From NCBI GenBank assembly GCA_963843275.1, contig CAWJJM010000002.1, positions 22,390 to 86,389 of the forward strand: a DNA stretch of 64,000 nucleotides, read 5' to 3'. Shown here in pieces: positions 1 to 13,700 of this stretch (within the stretch, counting starts at the first letter, position 1; each line of letters starts with the position of its first letter). This stretch comes from CAWJJM01 sp963843275. GTDB taxonomy: Bacteria > Acidobacteriota > Thermoanaerobaculia > Multivoradales > JBCCEF01. Below the pieces are notes generated by a model that was given only the letters and a program-made list of their open reading frames with translations, was not told the origin of the DNA and made no database searches. The translations under genes were made by a program, and so were the position numbers.

Positions 1-1440
1 GTGGTGGTCACCGACCGGGCGGGGGCGGACCTCGCCTTCGCCGCCGGCCTGCCGGTCGTCGACCCGACGTCTGCGGGCGATGGGGAGTCGCCGGTGGCCG
101 GCGGTACGCTGCCCGCGAGCTCCCTCGCCTACGTGCTGTTCACCTCCGGTTCGAGCGGCCGGCCGAAGGGCGTCGCCGTGTCCCACGCCGCGGTGGTTCG
201 CCGCCTCCTGTGGTCCCAGTCGGTCCACCCGCTGGGCTCGCGGGACACCGTCGCCCAGCTCGCCGGACCCGGCTTCGACTTCTCGATCTGGGAGCTGTTT
301 GCCCCCCTCGTCGCCGGCGCGCGGGTGGCGTTCCCGGCGCCGGGCGCCGCCGCGGACCCCGCCGGGCTGGTCCGCTGGCTCGACGACGCAGGGGTGACCG
401 TCGCCCACTTCGTGCCCTCGCTGCTCGCCGCCGCCCTCGACTGCGGCCTCGCCGCCTGCCGCCGGCTGCGGCGGGTCTACTCGGGGGGAGAGGCGCTGCC
501 GTCCGCCGTCGCCGCGCGGTTCGCCGCCGAGAGCGGCGGGCGGATCGAGCTGTGGAACCAGTACGGGCCGACCGAGGCGACGATCGACGCGACCGCCCGT
601 CCGGCGACCGCCGGCCGGCGCAGCACGGCGGCGGTGCCGATCGGCCGGCCCATCGACGGCATGGCGGCCCGGGTGTGGGACCGCGAGCTCGGCCTGCTGC
701 CGCCGGGCCTCCCGGGTGAGCTCTACCTCTCCGGCGGCGGCCTGGCGCGCGGCTACCTGGGGCGCCCGGCGCTGACCGCGCAGAGCTTCCTGCCCGATCC
801 GCACTCGGCGCAGCCGGGGAGCCGCGCCTATCGGACCGGCGATCTCGCACGCTGGCTGCCCGACGGGGAGCTCGAGTTCCTCGGCCGCGCCGACCGCCAG
901 GTCAAGCTGCGCGGCTTCCGGATCGAGCTCGGCGACGTCGAGGCGGCGCTGGCGGCGTGCAGCGGGGTGCGCGAAGCGGCGGTGCTGCTGCGCGACGAGT
1001 TGCCCGGCGGCGGGCTGGTCGCCTACGTGGCGGCCTCGGCGGCGGGGCCCGACGAGGCGGCGCGGCTGCGCGGCGAGCTCGCGCTGCTCCTGCCGCAGCA
1101 CATGGTGCCGTCCGTGCGTGATGCTGCTCGACTGCGCTGCCGCGGACGGCGAGCGGCAAGATCGACCGTGCCGCCCTCCCCGCGCCGGAGCTGCCCACCG
1201 CAGCCTCCGGCGCGCCGCGCACCGAGATCGAGAGGGCGCTGGCCGGAATCTGGGCCGAGATCCTCGGGGTCGAGGCGGTGGGGATCGACGACGGTTTCTT
1301 CGACCTCGGCGGCCACTCGCTCCTGGTCACCCAGATGGTCGCCCGGGTGCGCCGGGTGCTCGGCGTCGAGCTGCCGGTGCGGGCGGTGTTCGAGGAACCG
1401 TCGGTGGCGCGCCTGGCCCGCCGGATCGGCGCGGCGCAAG
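1..1440 (+). other. NRPS module 1 (A1 partial - T1), unassigned substrate, code DFWHYGQID
   Basis: Binding-pocket residues were read from FDFSIWE, the VAHFVPS segment, VYSGGEAL and WNQYGPTEATID. They give D-F-W-H-Y-G-Q-I-D. This shares the W-H-aromatic-G-x-V/I-D pattern with the DAWHFGGVD code reported for Glu, but position 236 is Phe, so the assignment is weak. The carrier serine lies in GGHSL. The A1/A2 core motifs are outside the window. Confidence 0.7.
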
Positions 1441-4400
1441 CCGCCGCCGCCGGGCTCACGGAGGTCGCGCCGCCCCTCGTCCCGGTGCCGCGAAGCGGCG
1501 ACCTTCCCCTCTCGTTCGCCCAGGGGCGCCTGTGGTTTCTCGACCGGCTCGACCCGTCGGCGGTCTACAACCTGCCGGTCGGCGTTCGCCTGCGGGGCGA
1601 CATCGCCCCGCCCCGGGTCGCCGCCGCTCTCGACGCGGTGGTCCGGCGCCACGAGGCGCTGCGCACGACGTTCCCCTTCGTCGCCGGCCGGCCGGTGCAG
1701 CGCATCGCCCCGGCGTCCCCCGTGCCGCTGGCCCGCGTCGACCTCGCGGCCCTCGATCCCGAGCGCGGCGCGGCGGAGCTGAGCCGCCTGGCGGCGGCCG
1801 AGACCCGCCGTCCCTTCGACCTGGCGACGGGGCCGCTGGTGGTCGCCCGGCTCTACCGGCTGGCGGCGCGGGAGCACGTCCTGCTGGTCTGTCTCCACCA
1901 CATCGTCGGCGACGCCTGGTCGACCCGGGTGATGCTCGGGGAGGTCGCCCGGCTCTACACCGCGGCCCGCCACGGGCGGCCGGCGGGGCTGGCGCCCCTC
2001 GCCGTCCAGTACGCCGATTTCGCCGCCTGGCAGCGGAGCTGGCTGGCGGCATCGACGCTGGCCGAGCAGGTCGCCTACTGGCGCCAGCGGCTCGCCGGCG
2101 CACCGCTCCTCCAACTGCCGTTCGACCGGCCACGGCGGGAGCGCGAGAGCCACGCCGGCGGCGTCGTCCTGGGCCGCCTCCCGGCCGCGCTGGTGGGTGC
2201 CGTGGACGAGCTCGCCCGGCGGGCCGACGCGACGCGGTTCATGGTGCTCCTCGCCGTCTTCCAGGCGCTTCTCGGCCGGCTGGCGGACCAGCCCGACGTG
2301 GTGGTCGGGACTCCCGTCGCCGGCCGGCGCGCCGTCGAGACGGAGCCCCTCATCGGCTTCTTCGCCAACACCCTCGCGCTGCGCGTCGACCTGGCCGGCC
2401 GGCCGACCTTCCGCCAGCTTCTGCAGCGGGTGCGGGAGGCCTGCCTCGGCGCCTATGCCCACCAGGACGTGCCCTTCGAGAAGCTCGTCGAGGAGCTGCG
2501 GCCGGAGCGCAGCCTCGGCCAGACACCCCTGTTCCAGGCGATGCTGGCGCTGGACAACGCGGTCGGCGACGTGCCGTCGATCCCCGGCGTCGAGCTGGAG
2601 CGCTTCGACGTGCTGACCGGCACGGCGAAGTTCGATCTCACCCTGTTCGCCCTCGAGGCCGCGGAGAGCGGCCTGGAGACGGCGTTGGAGTACCGCTCGA
2701 GCCTGTTCGACGAGGTGACGGCCCGGCGCCTCCTCGCCCGCTTCACGACGCTGCTCACCGCCGCCGTCGCGCGGCCGGACGAGGCGGTCGACGACCTGCC
2801 CCTGATCGCGGCCGACGAGCGCCGCCAGCTCGCCGCGTGGGGGAGTCCCGACGCATTGCCGGGGCGCGACCCGGGGGCGACGCTCCACGGCCTCGTCGCC
2901 GCCGCGGCGGCCCTCCGGCCGAGCGCCGAGGCGGTGTGCTGCGACGGCGAGAGCTGGAGCTACGGGCGGCTCGCCCGCGGCGCCCATGCCCTGGCCCACC
3001 ATCTGCGCGGCCTGGGCGTCGGCCCGGAGGTGCGGGTCGCGGTCTGCCTCGACCGCTCGCCGCGCCTGGTCGCCGCCCTGCTCGGCGTGCTCGAGGCGGG
3101 CGGCGCCTACGTGGCCCTGGACCCGGCCTATCCGGCCGAGCGCAACGCCTTCGTCCTCGCCGACTCGGGGGCGACGGTGGTGCTGAGCGAGCGCCGGTAC
3201 GCGGACGCGTTCGCCGGCGCCGGAGTGCCCGCGGTGATGGGTCGACGAGGAGGGCCCGTGGGCAAGCGAGGCGGCGGCGCCACCCCGGGTGCCGGTCGAT
3301 GCGGAGAACCTCGCCTACGTCCTCTACACGTCGGGCTCGACGGGCCGGCCGAAGGGGGTCGCCATCCGCCACCGCGCGGCCGTCGAGCTGGTCCGCTGGT
3401 CGCACACGGCCTTCGCGGACGAGGAGCTGGCCGGGGTCGTCGCCGCGACGTCGATCTGCTTCGACCTGTCGGTGTTCGAGCTGTTCGTCCCCCTTGCCCG
3501 CGGCGGCCGGGTGATCCTGGTGCGTGACGCGCTGTCGTTGCGCGCCGGCGGCGCCCTCGAAGGCGCCACCCTGCTCAACACCGTGCCCTCGGCGGCGGCC
3601 GAGCTGGTGCGCGCCGGCGCCCTGCCGCCGTCGCTGCACACGGTCAACCTGGCGGGCGAAGCGCTGCCCCGGGACCTCGCCGACCGCCTCCACCAGGGCG
3701 CCGAAGCCCGCCGCGTCGTCAACCTCTACGGGCCGTCGGAGGACACCACCTACAGCACCTGGGGCGAGGTGCCGGCGGGCGACGGACGGCCGCCGGCGAT
3801 CGGCCGGCCGCTCCCGGGCACCCGGGTGCGGGTCCTCGACCGGCGGGGACGTCCGCAGCCCGTCGGCGTCCCCGGCGAGCTCCTCCTCGCCGGTGACGGC
3901 CTGGCCCGCGGCTACCTCGGCCGGCCGGCGCTGACCGCCGAGCGCTTCGTTCCCGACCCGTCGGGCCCGCCCGGGGCCCGCGCCTACCGGACCGGGGACC
4001 TGGTGCGCCATCGCAGCGACGGCGAGCTGGAGTTCCTCGGCCGTCTCGATCACCAGGTCAAGCTGCGCGGCTTCCGCATCGAGCTGGGCGAGGTCGAAAT
4101 CGTCCTGCGCCGGCACCCCGCGGTGAGCGACGCGGCGGTCGCCGTGGCCGGCGGCGAGGGCGGCGACCCGCGGCTGCTGGCGTATTGCGTGGTGACCGCC
4201 GAGGGGGTGGACCTGCAGGCGCTGCGGGCGCACGTCCGCCACAGCCTGCCCGCCTACATGGTCCCCGCGGGGTTCGTGCTGGTCGACGAGCTGCCGCGGC
4301 TGCCCAACGGCAAGGTCGACCGCTCCGCCCTGCCGGCGAACGAGGCCCCGCTGCCGCCGGCCGCCGCCTTCGTCGCGCCGCGCAACGAGCTCGAGGAACG

Positions 4401-4707
4401 GCTGGCGCTGCTCTGGGCGGAGGCCCTCGGGGTCGACAAGGTCGGCGCCGAGGACGACTTCTTCGAGCTCGGTGGCCACTCCCTGCTGGCGGTCCAGCTG
4501 CTGTTCCGGGTCGAGGAGGAGCTGGGCGTCTCCGTGCCGCTCCACGAGCTGTTCGCGCGTCCTCGCGTCGCCGCCCTGGCCGAGGCGGTGGCGGCGGGGA
4601 GAGGCGAGTCCGCGGCCGGCGAGGCGCCCGGGATCGGCCGCATCTCCCGGGACCGCTACCGGGCGGTGGTCGCCGTCGACGAGCCGGTGCCGGGGAGGAA
4701 GCGATGA
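1..4707 (+). CDS. NRPS subunit 1 (5' partial): A-T-C-A-T
   Basis: This cytoplasmic assembly-line enzyme activates and condenses amino acids on phosphopantetheinyl arms. The window opens inside the first adenylation domain; motif A3 (LAYVLFTSGSSGRPKG) is at about 124-171. Domains: A 1-1180, carrier 1230-1440 (FFDLGGHSL), C 1485-2830 (HHIVGDA, final Gly replaced by Ala), A 2870-4340, carrier 4370-4590 (FFELGGHSL), then a short Arg/Asp-rich tail. Reading passes from frame 1 to frame 3 at about 1117-1136 inside the A10 region, and back to frame 1 at about 3239, where one extra G follows the codon for Met. Motifs continue without loss across both breaks, so I treat it as one gene. The stop overlaps the next start (ATGA). 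The substrate codes are described under the module entries. The domain identity is certain; the upstream part is not visible. Confidence 0.93.
1485..4590 (+). other. NRPS module 2 (C-A-T), predicted Ala, code DLFNNALTY
   Basis: The C domain has HHIVGDA instead of HHxxxDG. Adenylation pocket residues from FDLSVFE, LLNTVPS, TVNLAGEAL and NLYGPSEDTTY give D-L-F-N-N-A-L-T-Y, which I recall as an alanine code. The A10 motif is LPNGKVDR at about 4296-4319. The carrier has FFELGGHSLL. Confidence 0.8.
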
Positions 4708-7700
4708 GCGCCGACGCGACCCTCCGCCCGACCGCCGGCGCGGCGCTGGCCGGTGCCTCCGGCAGCGGCCCGGAGAACGGACCCGGGCAGGCCGAGGTGC
4801 TGCTCGTCCCGGCCTCCTTCGCGCAGCAGCGGATCTGGCTTCTCGACCGGCTCGAAGGCGCCTCCGGAGCCTACAACCTGGCGGCGTCGGTGGTCCTGCG
4901 CGGTGAGCTCCATGCCGCGGCGCTGGCGTCGGCGGTCGACAGGATCGGCCGCCGGCACGAGGTGCTCCGCACCACTCTCCGCAGCGTCGAGGGCGAGGTG
5001 ACCCAGGTGATCTGGCCGACCGCCACCCTGCGGCTGCGGCGGGTCGACCTCGCCGGGCTGGCGCCCGAGCGGCGGCGGCGAGAGGCCGACCGCCGGGCCG
5101 ACCACGACGCCCGGCGGCGCTTCGACCTCTCCCGCGGTCCGCTCTGCCGCGCCACGCTGCTGCGCCTCGACCGCGGCGAGCACCGCCTGCTGCTGACCCT
5201 CCACCACGCGGTGGCGGATGGCTGGTCGATCGGCGTCCTGGTCCGCGAGCTGGGGACGCTCTACGCCGCCCTCGCCACGGGCGCCGAGCCGCGGCTGCCG
5301 GAGCTGCCGATCCAGTACGCCGACTTCGCGGTGTGGCAGCGCGAGCGGTCGGCGGGCGGCGCGCTGGACGCCGACCTCGCCTACTGGCGCGAGGCGCTGG
5401 CCGATGCGCCGCAGGGCGAGCTCCTCCCCCTCGACCGGCCGCGTCCGCCGCGCGGCCGCTTCCGCGCCGGCGAGCTCGGCATGCGCCTGTCGCCCTCCCT
5501 CTCGGCGGCGCTGCGCGCCCTCGGCCGGTCGCAGGGCGCGACGCCCTTCATGACCCTGCTCGCCGCCCTCGCGGTGCTCCTCGGGCGCCACGCCGGCAGC
5601 GCGGACGTGGTCGTCGGGGCGCCCATCGCCGGGCGCGAGCGCCGCGAGGTGCAGGACCTGATCGGCGTCTTTCTCAACACCCTGGTGCTGCGCACCGACC
5701 TCTCCGGCGATCCGCCGTTCCGCGAGCTGCTCGCCCGGGTGCGGCGGACCACCGTCGACGCCTATGCCCACCAGTCCACCCCCTTCGAGCAGTTGATCGC
5801 CGAGCTGCGGCCCGAGCGCGGGCTGAGCCGCACCCCCTTCTTCCAGGTCTTCTTCAACATGCTGAGCTTCCCGCTCGGCGACGTCGAGCTGCCCGGACTC
5901 GAGGTCGAGGTCCTCGCGCCACCGGTGATCGGCGGCAAGTTCGATCTCACCGTCTACGCGGAGGACCGGCCGCAGGGGATCGCCATCCGCCTGCTCTTCG
6001 ACGCCGACCTCTTCGCGCCGGAGCGGATGGAGGAGCTCGGCGCGCAGTACCGGCAGGTCCTCGAGCAGGTCGTCGCGAGGCCGGAGCGCCGCGTCGGCGA
6101 GATCGGCCTGGCGACCGGCTCGGCCGCCCGCCGGCTCCCCGACCCGCGCCGCGCCCTCGACGCGACCTGGCACGGAGCGGTCCACGAGCGCTTCGCGGCG
6201 CTCGCCGGCCGGCACCCGGAGCGGCCGGCGCTGGCCGCCGGCGACGGCGCGTGGACCTTCGCCGAGCTGGCGCGGCGCCGGCGGGTGATCGCCGACCGCC
6301 TGGCCGGCCTCGGCGTCGGCCCGGAGGACGTCGTCGCGGTGTACGGCCCGCGCTGCGCGGCGCTGGTGGCGGCGATCCTCGGGGTGCTCGAAGCGGGCGC
6401 CGCGTTCACCGTGCTCGATCCTGCCCACCCCGCTCCGCGGCTGGCCGCCGAGCTGCGCATCGCGAGCCCGGCGGCGTGGGTCGAGATCGCCGGCGCCGCG
6501 CCGCCGGCGGCGCTCACCGAGGTGCTCGCCGAGAGCGCCCCCCTCGGCCGCCTGGAGCTCGACCGGGAGGGGCGCCCGCCGGCCATCGCCGGGGCGCCGG
6601 ATCCGGGGACGCCAGGGCGGCGGGCCGGCGTGCCCGTCGGGCCCGAGTCGCTCGCCTGCGTGACCTTCACCTCCGGGTCGACGGGCCGCCCCCGCGGCGT
6701 GCTGGGGCGCCACGGCGCGCTGTCCCACTTCCTGCCCTGGATGGAGGAGCGCTTCTCGCTGCGCGCCGACATGCGCTTCGCGATGCTCTCCGGCCTCTCC
6801 CACGACCCCCTGCAGCGCGACGTCTTCACCCCGCTCTGGCTCGGGGCCTCGCTCCACGTCCCGGGCGAGGAGGTTCTCGCCGCCCCCGGCCGCCTCGCCG
6901 TCTGGTTGCGCGACCAGCGGGTCGAGGCGGCGAACCTGACGCCCGCCCTGGCGAGGATCCTGACCACCGGCGTGCCGGCGGGTGTCGAGCTGCCCGACCT
7001 GCGCTGGGTCTTCCTCGTCGGCGAGGCGCTGAGCCGGCGGGACAGCGATCGGCTGCACCGGCTGGCCCCGCGGGTGCGCTGCGTCAACCTCTACGGCGCG
7101 ACGGAGACGCAGCGCGCCCTGTCGTACTTCGTCGTGCCCCGCGACGCCGAGCCCTTCGCGGGCCACGTCTGGCCGATCGGCGGCGGGATGGAGGACACCC
7201 AGCTCCTCGTCACCCCGGCCCACGGCGGGCAGGCTGGCGTCGGCGAGCTGGGCGAGATCGTCGTCCGCAGCCCCCACCTGGCCCGCGGCTATCTCGGCGA
7301 TCCGGCGGCGACCGCCGAGCGCTTCGTCCCCGACGCCGGTTCGCCGGTGCCCGGGGAGCGCGTCTACCGCACCGGCGACCTCGGCCGCTACCTGCCGTCG
7401 GGCGACGTCGTCCATGCCGGCCGCGCCGACGACCAGGTCCAGGTGCGCGGCTTCCGGGTCGAGCCGGCGGAGGTCGAGCGCGCCCTCGCCGCCCTGCCGG
7501 AGGTGGAGGAGGCGGTGGTCCTCGCCCACGGGGAGGGTGGCGAGCGGAGCCTCGCCGCGTGGTTCGCCGCCGCCGCCGGCGCCGAGCCCTCGCCGGCCGA
7601 GCTGCGCTCGGCGCTGCGCCGCCGGCTGCCCGAGCCGATGATCCCTGCGACCTTCACCCGGCTCGGCGCGATCCCGCGGCTGGCCAACGGCAAGGTCGAT

Positions 7701-10700
7701 CGGCGGGCGCTGCCGCGGCCGGCGGCGCCCGCCGCCGCGGGACCGCAGGGAGGCCCGCCGGCGACGCCGGTCGAGGAGATCGTCGCCGCGGAGTGGAGCG
7801 ACCTGCTCGGCGTCGAGGCGGTCGGCCGGGAGGACGACTTCTTCGCCCTCGGCGGCCACTCCCTGCTGGTCACCCGGCTGGTCGCCCGGCTCGAGGCGGG
7901 CCTCGGCATCGAGGTGCCCCTGGTCGCCGTCTTCGACGCGCCCCGCCTCGGCGACCTGGCGCGCCGGCTGGAGGCGGACCTGCGCCGCGAGCGGCCGCTC
8001 GCGGCGCCGCCGGTGTTGCCCGCGGCGCGCCCCGGCGAGGCGTTCCCGCTGTCGTTCGCCCAGCAGCGGATGTGGTTCCTCCAGCAGCTCGAGCCGGAGA
8101 TGACGACCTACCACGTGGCGCAGGCCCTCCGGCTCGACGGTGACCTCGATGCCGCCAGCCTGGCGTTTGCGCTGGGCGAGGTGGTCCGCCGCCAGGCCGT
8201 CTTGCGCACCGCCTTTCCCGACGTCGACGGCGAGCCCTACCAGCGGATCCTTCCCCCCGCGGCGCCGGCACTGCCCGCGGTGGACCTGTCCGCCCTGCCG
8301 CCCGCGGCGGCCGAGGACGAAGCGCGGCGCTGCCTGTCCGCCGTCGCCGGGCGGCCGTTCCGGCTCGCCACCGAGCCGCCCCTCGCCGCCGTCCTCGTCG
8401 TCCTGGGAGCCGGCCGGCACGTGTTCGCCTGGACGGTCCACCACATCGCCATCGACGGCCCGTCGCAGGCGCTGTTCCTGCGCGAGCTCGCCGCCGTCTA
8501 CCGCGCCGCGGCGCGGCGCGAGGCGAGCCCGCTGGCGGATCTGCCGGTGCAGTACGCCGACTTCGCCGTCTGGCAGCGCGGCTGGATGGACGGCGCCGTG
8601 CTGGCCGGCGAGCTGGCGCACTGGCGGCAGCGCCTGGCCGGTGCTCCGGCGCTCTCGGCGCTGCCCACCGACCGGCCGCGCGACGCCGTGCGGCGGTCGC
8701 AGGGAAGCCGCCTGCGCCTGGCGCCGGGGACGGACCGGGGCGCCGGGCTTCGCCGGCTGGCGCGGGCCGAGGGGGTGACCCCGTTCATGGTCCTCCTCGC
8801 CGCTCTCGCGGCGACGGTCCACCGGTACGGGGGCCAGGAGGACCTGGTCTTCGGGACGCCGGTGGCCAACCGCCGGCGCCCGGAGGTCGAGGGCCTGGTC
8901 GGCCTGTTCGTCAACACCCTGCCGCTGCGCACCGACCTGTCGGGCGCCGCGAGCTTCCGTCAGCTCCTGCGCCGGGTGCGCGACACCGCCCTCGATGCCT
9001 TCGCCCACCAGGACCTGCCGTTCGAGCTGCTCATCGACGAGATCGATCCGCGCCGCGACGCCGGGACCACGCCGCTGTTCCAGTCGATGCTGGTCCTCCA
9101 ACAGGGCCCGGAACGGCCCCTCGACCTGCCCGGCCTGGAGGCCACGCCCTTCCCGCTGACCCGGGCCGGCGCCGCCTTCGACCTGACGCTGTCGTGGAGC
9201 CTGGAGGGAGAGCGGCTGAGCGGGATGGCCGAGTACGCCAGCGCGCTGTTCGACCGCTCGACGATCGAGCGCTTCGCCGGTCACCTCGACACTCTGCTCG
9301 CCGCCGCCGCGGAGGATGCGGAGCGCCGCTTCGACGAGCTGCCGCTGCTCGCCGCCGCCGAGCGCCGCCACCTGGTCGCGACGATGGGCGCCGGCGCACC
9401 GCTGGCGGCAGGCGGCGCACCGGCGGCGGAGGCGACGCTGCACGGCGCCTTCTTCGCCCGCGCCGCCGAGGCCTCGGAGGCGCCCGCGGTGATCGCCGGC
9501 GAGCGGCAGCTCGGCTACGGTGCCCTGGCCCGCCGCGCCCGGTGCCTGGCCCGCCGGCTCGGCGAGCTCGGGGCCGGTCCCGACACCACGGTCGGGATCT
9601 TCCTCGAGCGCTCCCCGGAGGCGGTGGAGGCGATCCTCGGCACCCTGGCCGCCGGCGCCTCCTACCTGCCCATCGACCCGGCCTACCCGCAGGAGAGGAT
9701 CGGCCATCTGGTGGCGGACTCGCGGGCGGCGGTGCTGCTCACCACCTCGTCGCTGCGCCCGCGGCTGCCGGCGGTGGAGGCACGGGTGCTCTGCCTGGAC
9801 GAGGCGGAGGGCGCCGCGGGCGCGGCGCCGGCGCCGCCGGCCGATGCCGCGGCCTACACCATCTACACGTCGGGGTCGACGGGCCGGCCCAAGGGGGTGG
9901 TGGTGTCGCACGCCAACGCGGTGGCGTCCGTCGCCGCCCGCGTCGCCTTCTACGACGACCCGCCGGAGCGGTTCCTGCTCCTCCCTTCGCTCGCCTTCGA
10001 CAGCTCGGTCGCGGTCCTCTTCTGGACGCTGTCGACGGGCGGCGCCCTGGTGCTGCCCGCGGCGGGGGAGGAGCGCGACCCGGCGCGCCTCGCGGAGCTG
10101 GTGGCCCAGCGGCGGGTCACCCACTGGCTCGGCGTGCCGTCGCTCTACAGCTTCGCCCTCGAGCACGCGCAGGAGGCGGCGGCCGCCGCGCAGGCGGACG
10201 GGCCGGGCCTGCTGGACACCCTGCGCACCGTCGTCGTCGCCGGCGAGGCGTGCTCGCCGGAGCTGGTCGCGCGCCACCGGCGCTCGCTGCCGGCCGCCCG
10301 CCTGTACAACGAGTACGGCCCCACCGAGGGCTCGGTCTGGTGCACCGTCTGGCAGGCGCCGGACGGGCCGGTGGGGCGGGTGCCGATCGGTCGGCCGATC
10401 CCGGGCAGCCGGATCTACGTTCTCGACCGGCGGGGCCGCCTGGCGCCGACCGGCGCGCCGGGCGAGCTGGCGATCGGCGGCGCCGGGGTGGCGCGGGGCT
10501 ACCGGGGGCGGCCGGCGGCGACGGCCGAGGCGTTCCTTCCCGACCCCCACGCCGGCGTGCCGGGCGCCCGCCTCTACCGCACCGGCGACCTCGCCCGCTG
10601 GACCGCCGGCGGCGACCTGCTGTTCCTCGGGCGCTTCGACGACCAGGTCAAGCTGCGCGGCTTCCGCATCGAGCTCGGCGAGGTGGAGGCGGCGCTCGCG

Positions 10701-13700
10701 GCGCTGCCCGGCGTCGAGGAGGCGGCGGCCGCGGTGGACGATCAGGGAGCGCGGCTGATCGGCTACGTCGCCGGCCCCGCGGCGACGGACGGCGCGACGG
10801 CGCGGGCGGCGCTCGCCGAGCGGCTGCCGGCCTATCTGGTGCCGGCGGCGATCGTCCGCCTCGACCGCCTGCCGCGCACCCCGAACGGCAAGGTCGACCG
10901 CGCGGCGCTGCCCGCCCCCGGCGCCGACGACCTCGGGGAGGGGGCCCCGGCGCGGCAGGCCGACCCCATCGAGGAGATGCTCGGCGCCCTCTGGGAGGAG
11001 GTCCTCGGGGTCGAGCGCGCCGCGCCGGGCCACGACTTCTTCGCCCTCGGCGGCCACTCGCTGCTCGCCGCCCGGCTGCTCGCCCGCATCCGCTCGACCT
11101 TCGCGGTGGAGCTGCCGCTGCGCACGCTGTTCGAGCACCCGCTCCTCGCCGACCAGGCCCGGGCGGTGCGCGACCGGCTCGCCAGCGGCGGAGCGGCGGA
11201 GCCCGAGCCGCCCCTGGTGCGGGTGCCGCGGGACGGGGCGCTGCCGCTCTCCTTCGCCCAGCGCCGCTTGTGGCTGCTCGCCCGCCTGGAGCCGGAGAGT
11301 CCGGCGTACAACCTGTCGTCCACGGTGCGGCTGCGCGGGCCCGTCGACCCGGCGATCCTCCGCCGTGTCCTGCGGCGGGTCGCGGCACGCCACGAGGCGC
11401 TGCGCACCAACCTGGTGAGCGGTCCGGAGGAGCCGGTCCAGGTGATCGCTCCCCGGCCGCGGGTGGGGCTGCCGGTGGTCGACCTGTCGGGCCTGCCCGC
11501 GGCGGGTGCGGCCGGGGATCGGCGGCGGGCCACCGCCCGGCGGCTGGTCGACGCGGAGGCCCTGCGACCCTTCGACCTGGGGCGTGGGCCGCTGCTGCGC
11601 GCCCTCCTGCTGCGCCTGGACCGCGAGGAGCACGACGCCCGCCTCACCCTGCATCACGCGGTCGGCGACGGGTGGTCGATGGGGATTCTCAACCGCGAGA
11701 TCGGCACCCTCTACGCGGCCTTCGCCGCCGGCGGGGCGGATCCCCTCCCCGAGCTGCCGATCCAGTACGCCGACTACGCGGTCTGGCAGCGGCGGCGGCT
11801 GACCGGCGACCGGCTGCAGCGCCACCTCGAGTTCTGGCGCGGTTATCTCGCCGGGACGCCGGAGGCGTTCGACCTGCCGGCGGATCGCCCCCGGCCGCCG
11901 ACGATGAGCGGCCGCGGCGGCCGCTGGCCGATGAGCCTCGGACCGGCGCGGCGCGCGGCCATCGCCGGGCTGGCGCGGCGCCGGCAGGCGACCGAGTTCA
12001 TGGTTCTGCTCGCCGGCTTCGCCGCCCTCCAGGCGCGGTGGTCGGGCCAGTGCGACGTCGTCGTCGGCACCCCGGTGGCCCACCGCTCGCGGCCGGAGCT
12101 CGAAGGGTTGATCGGCTTCTTCGTCGATACCCTTCCCGTCCGCGCCGAGCTGGCGGACACCGCCGGCCTGGGCGCCGCGGTGGAGCGGGTCCGCGAGTCG
12201 TTGCTCGCCGCCGCCGCCCACCAGGACCTGCCGTTCGAGCGGCTGGTGGAGGAGGTGAGCCCGCAGCGCGACCTGGCGCGGACGCCCCTGTTCCAGACCA
12301 TGCTCACCCTGCAGAACCTGCCCTACGAGCGGCTCGAGCTTCCGGGCCTGACCCTGGAGCCGGTGCCCGCCACCGGGGGCACCGCCAAGTTCGACCTCGA
12401 GCTGCTGCTCTGGGACGCGCCGGACGGCGGTTTGGCCGGGGTCGCCGAGTACGCCACCGACCTGTGGGACGCGACCACCGCCGGGCGCTTCGTCCACCAG
12501 CTGGAAGGTCTCCTCGACCATGCCGTGGCACACCCCGACCGTCCGCTCTGGGAGCTGCCCCTGCTCGGCCGCGCGGAGCAGCACCAGGTGCTGCGCGAGT
12601 GGAACGACACGCGGACGGTGGACGCCTGGGACCGGCCCTTCGAGCAGCTCTTCGCGGCGCACGCCGCGCGGCGGCCCGAGGCGGTGGCCGCGGTCGCCGG
12701 CGACGACGAGCTGACCTACGGCGAGCTGGGCCGCAGGAGCGGCTCGATCGCCGCCGCCCTGGCGCGCCGCGGGATCGGTCCGGAGTCGGTGGTCGCGCTG
12801 CTCTTCGACCGCGGCATCGACCTCGTCGCGACGATCCTCGGCGTGCTCGAGGCGGGGGCCGCATGGCTGCCTCTCGACCCGCTCCACCCGGCGGCCCGCT
12901 GGACCCAGGCCGTGGAGCGCAGCGGCGCCGCGCTGGTGGTCGTCGGCGAGCCCCACGAGGCGGAGCTCGCCGCGGCGCTGGCCGAAGTGGCGCCCGCGCG
13001 GCGGCCCCAGGCGGTCGCCTGCGGGGAGCTCGGTGCCGCCGGCGACGCCTCTCCGGTGCCCCCGGCCGGCGGCTCCGGCGCCGTCCCCGGCGGCGGCGCG
13101 AGCCTCGCCTACGTGATCTTCACCTCGGGCTCGACCGGGGTGCCGAAGGGAGCGATGGTGGAGCGGCGGGGGATGGAGAACCACCTGCTCGCCAAGGTGC
13201 TGGAGCTCGACCTCGGCGAGGCGGACCGGGTGGCACAGACCGCGTCCCAGTGCTTCGACGTGTCGGTGTGGCAGATGCTGGCGCCCCTCGCCGTCGGCGG
13301 CCGGGTGCAGGTGATGCCCGACCCGGTGGCCCACGACCCGGCGCGGCTGCTCGACGCCGTGGACCGGGAGGGGATCACCGTGCTCGAGACGGTGCCCTCG
13401 ATGCTGCGTGCGCTGCTGGAGGAGATCGAGCGGCGGGGAGCCTCGCGGCCGGCGCTGCGCGCGCTGCGCTGGATGATCCCCACCGGCGAGGCGCTGCCGC
13501 CGGACCTGTGCCGCGCCTGGCTCGCCCGCTACCCGCGGATCCCGCTGCTCAACGCCTACGGCCCGACCGAGTGCTCGGACGACGTCTCCCACGCGCGGAT
13601 CGAGGCACCGCCCGCCCCGGCCGCCGCCTCGGTGCCGATCGGCCGCCCGGTGCCGAACCTGCAGCTCCACGTGGTCGACCGGCGGGGGCTGCAGGCGCCG

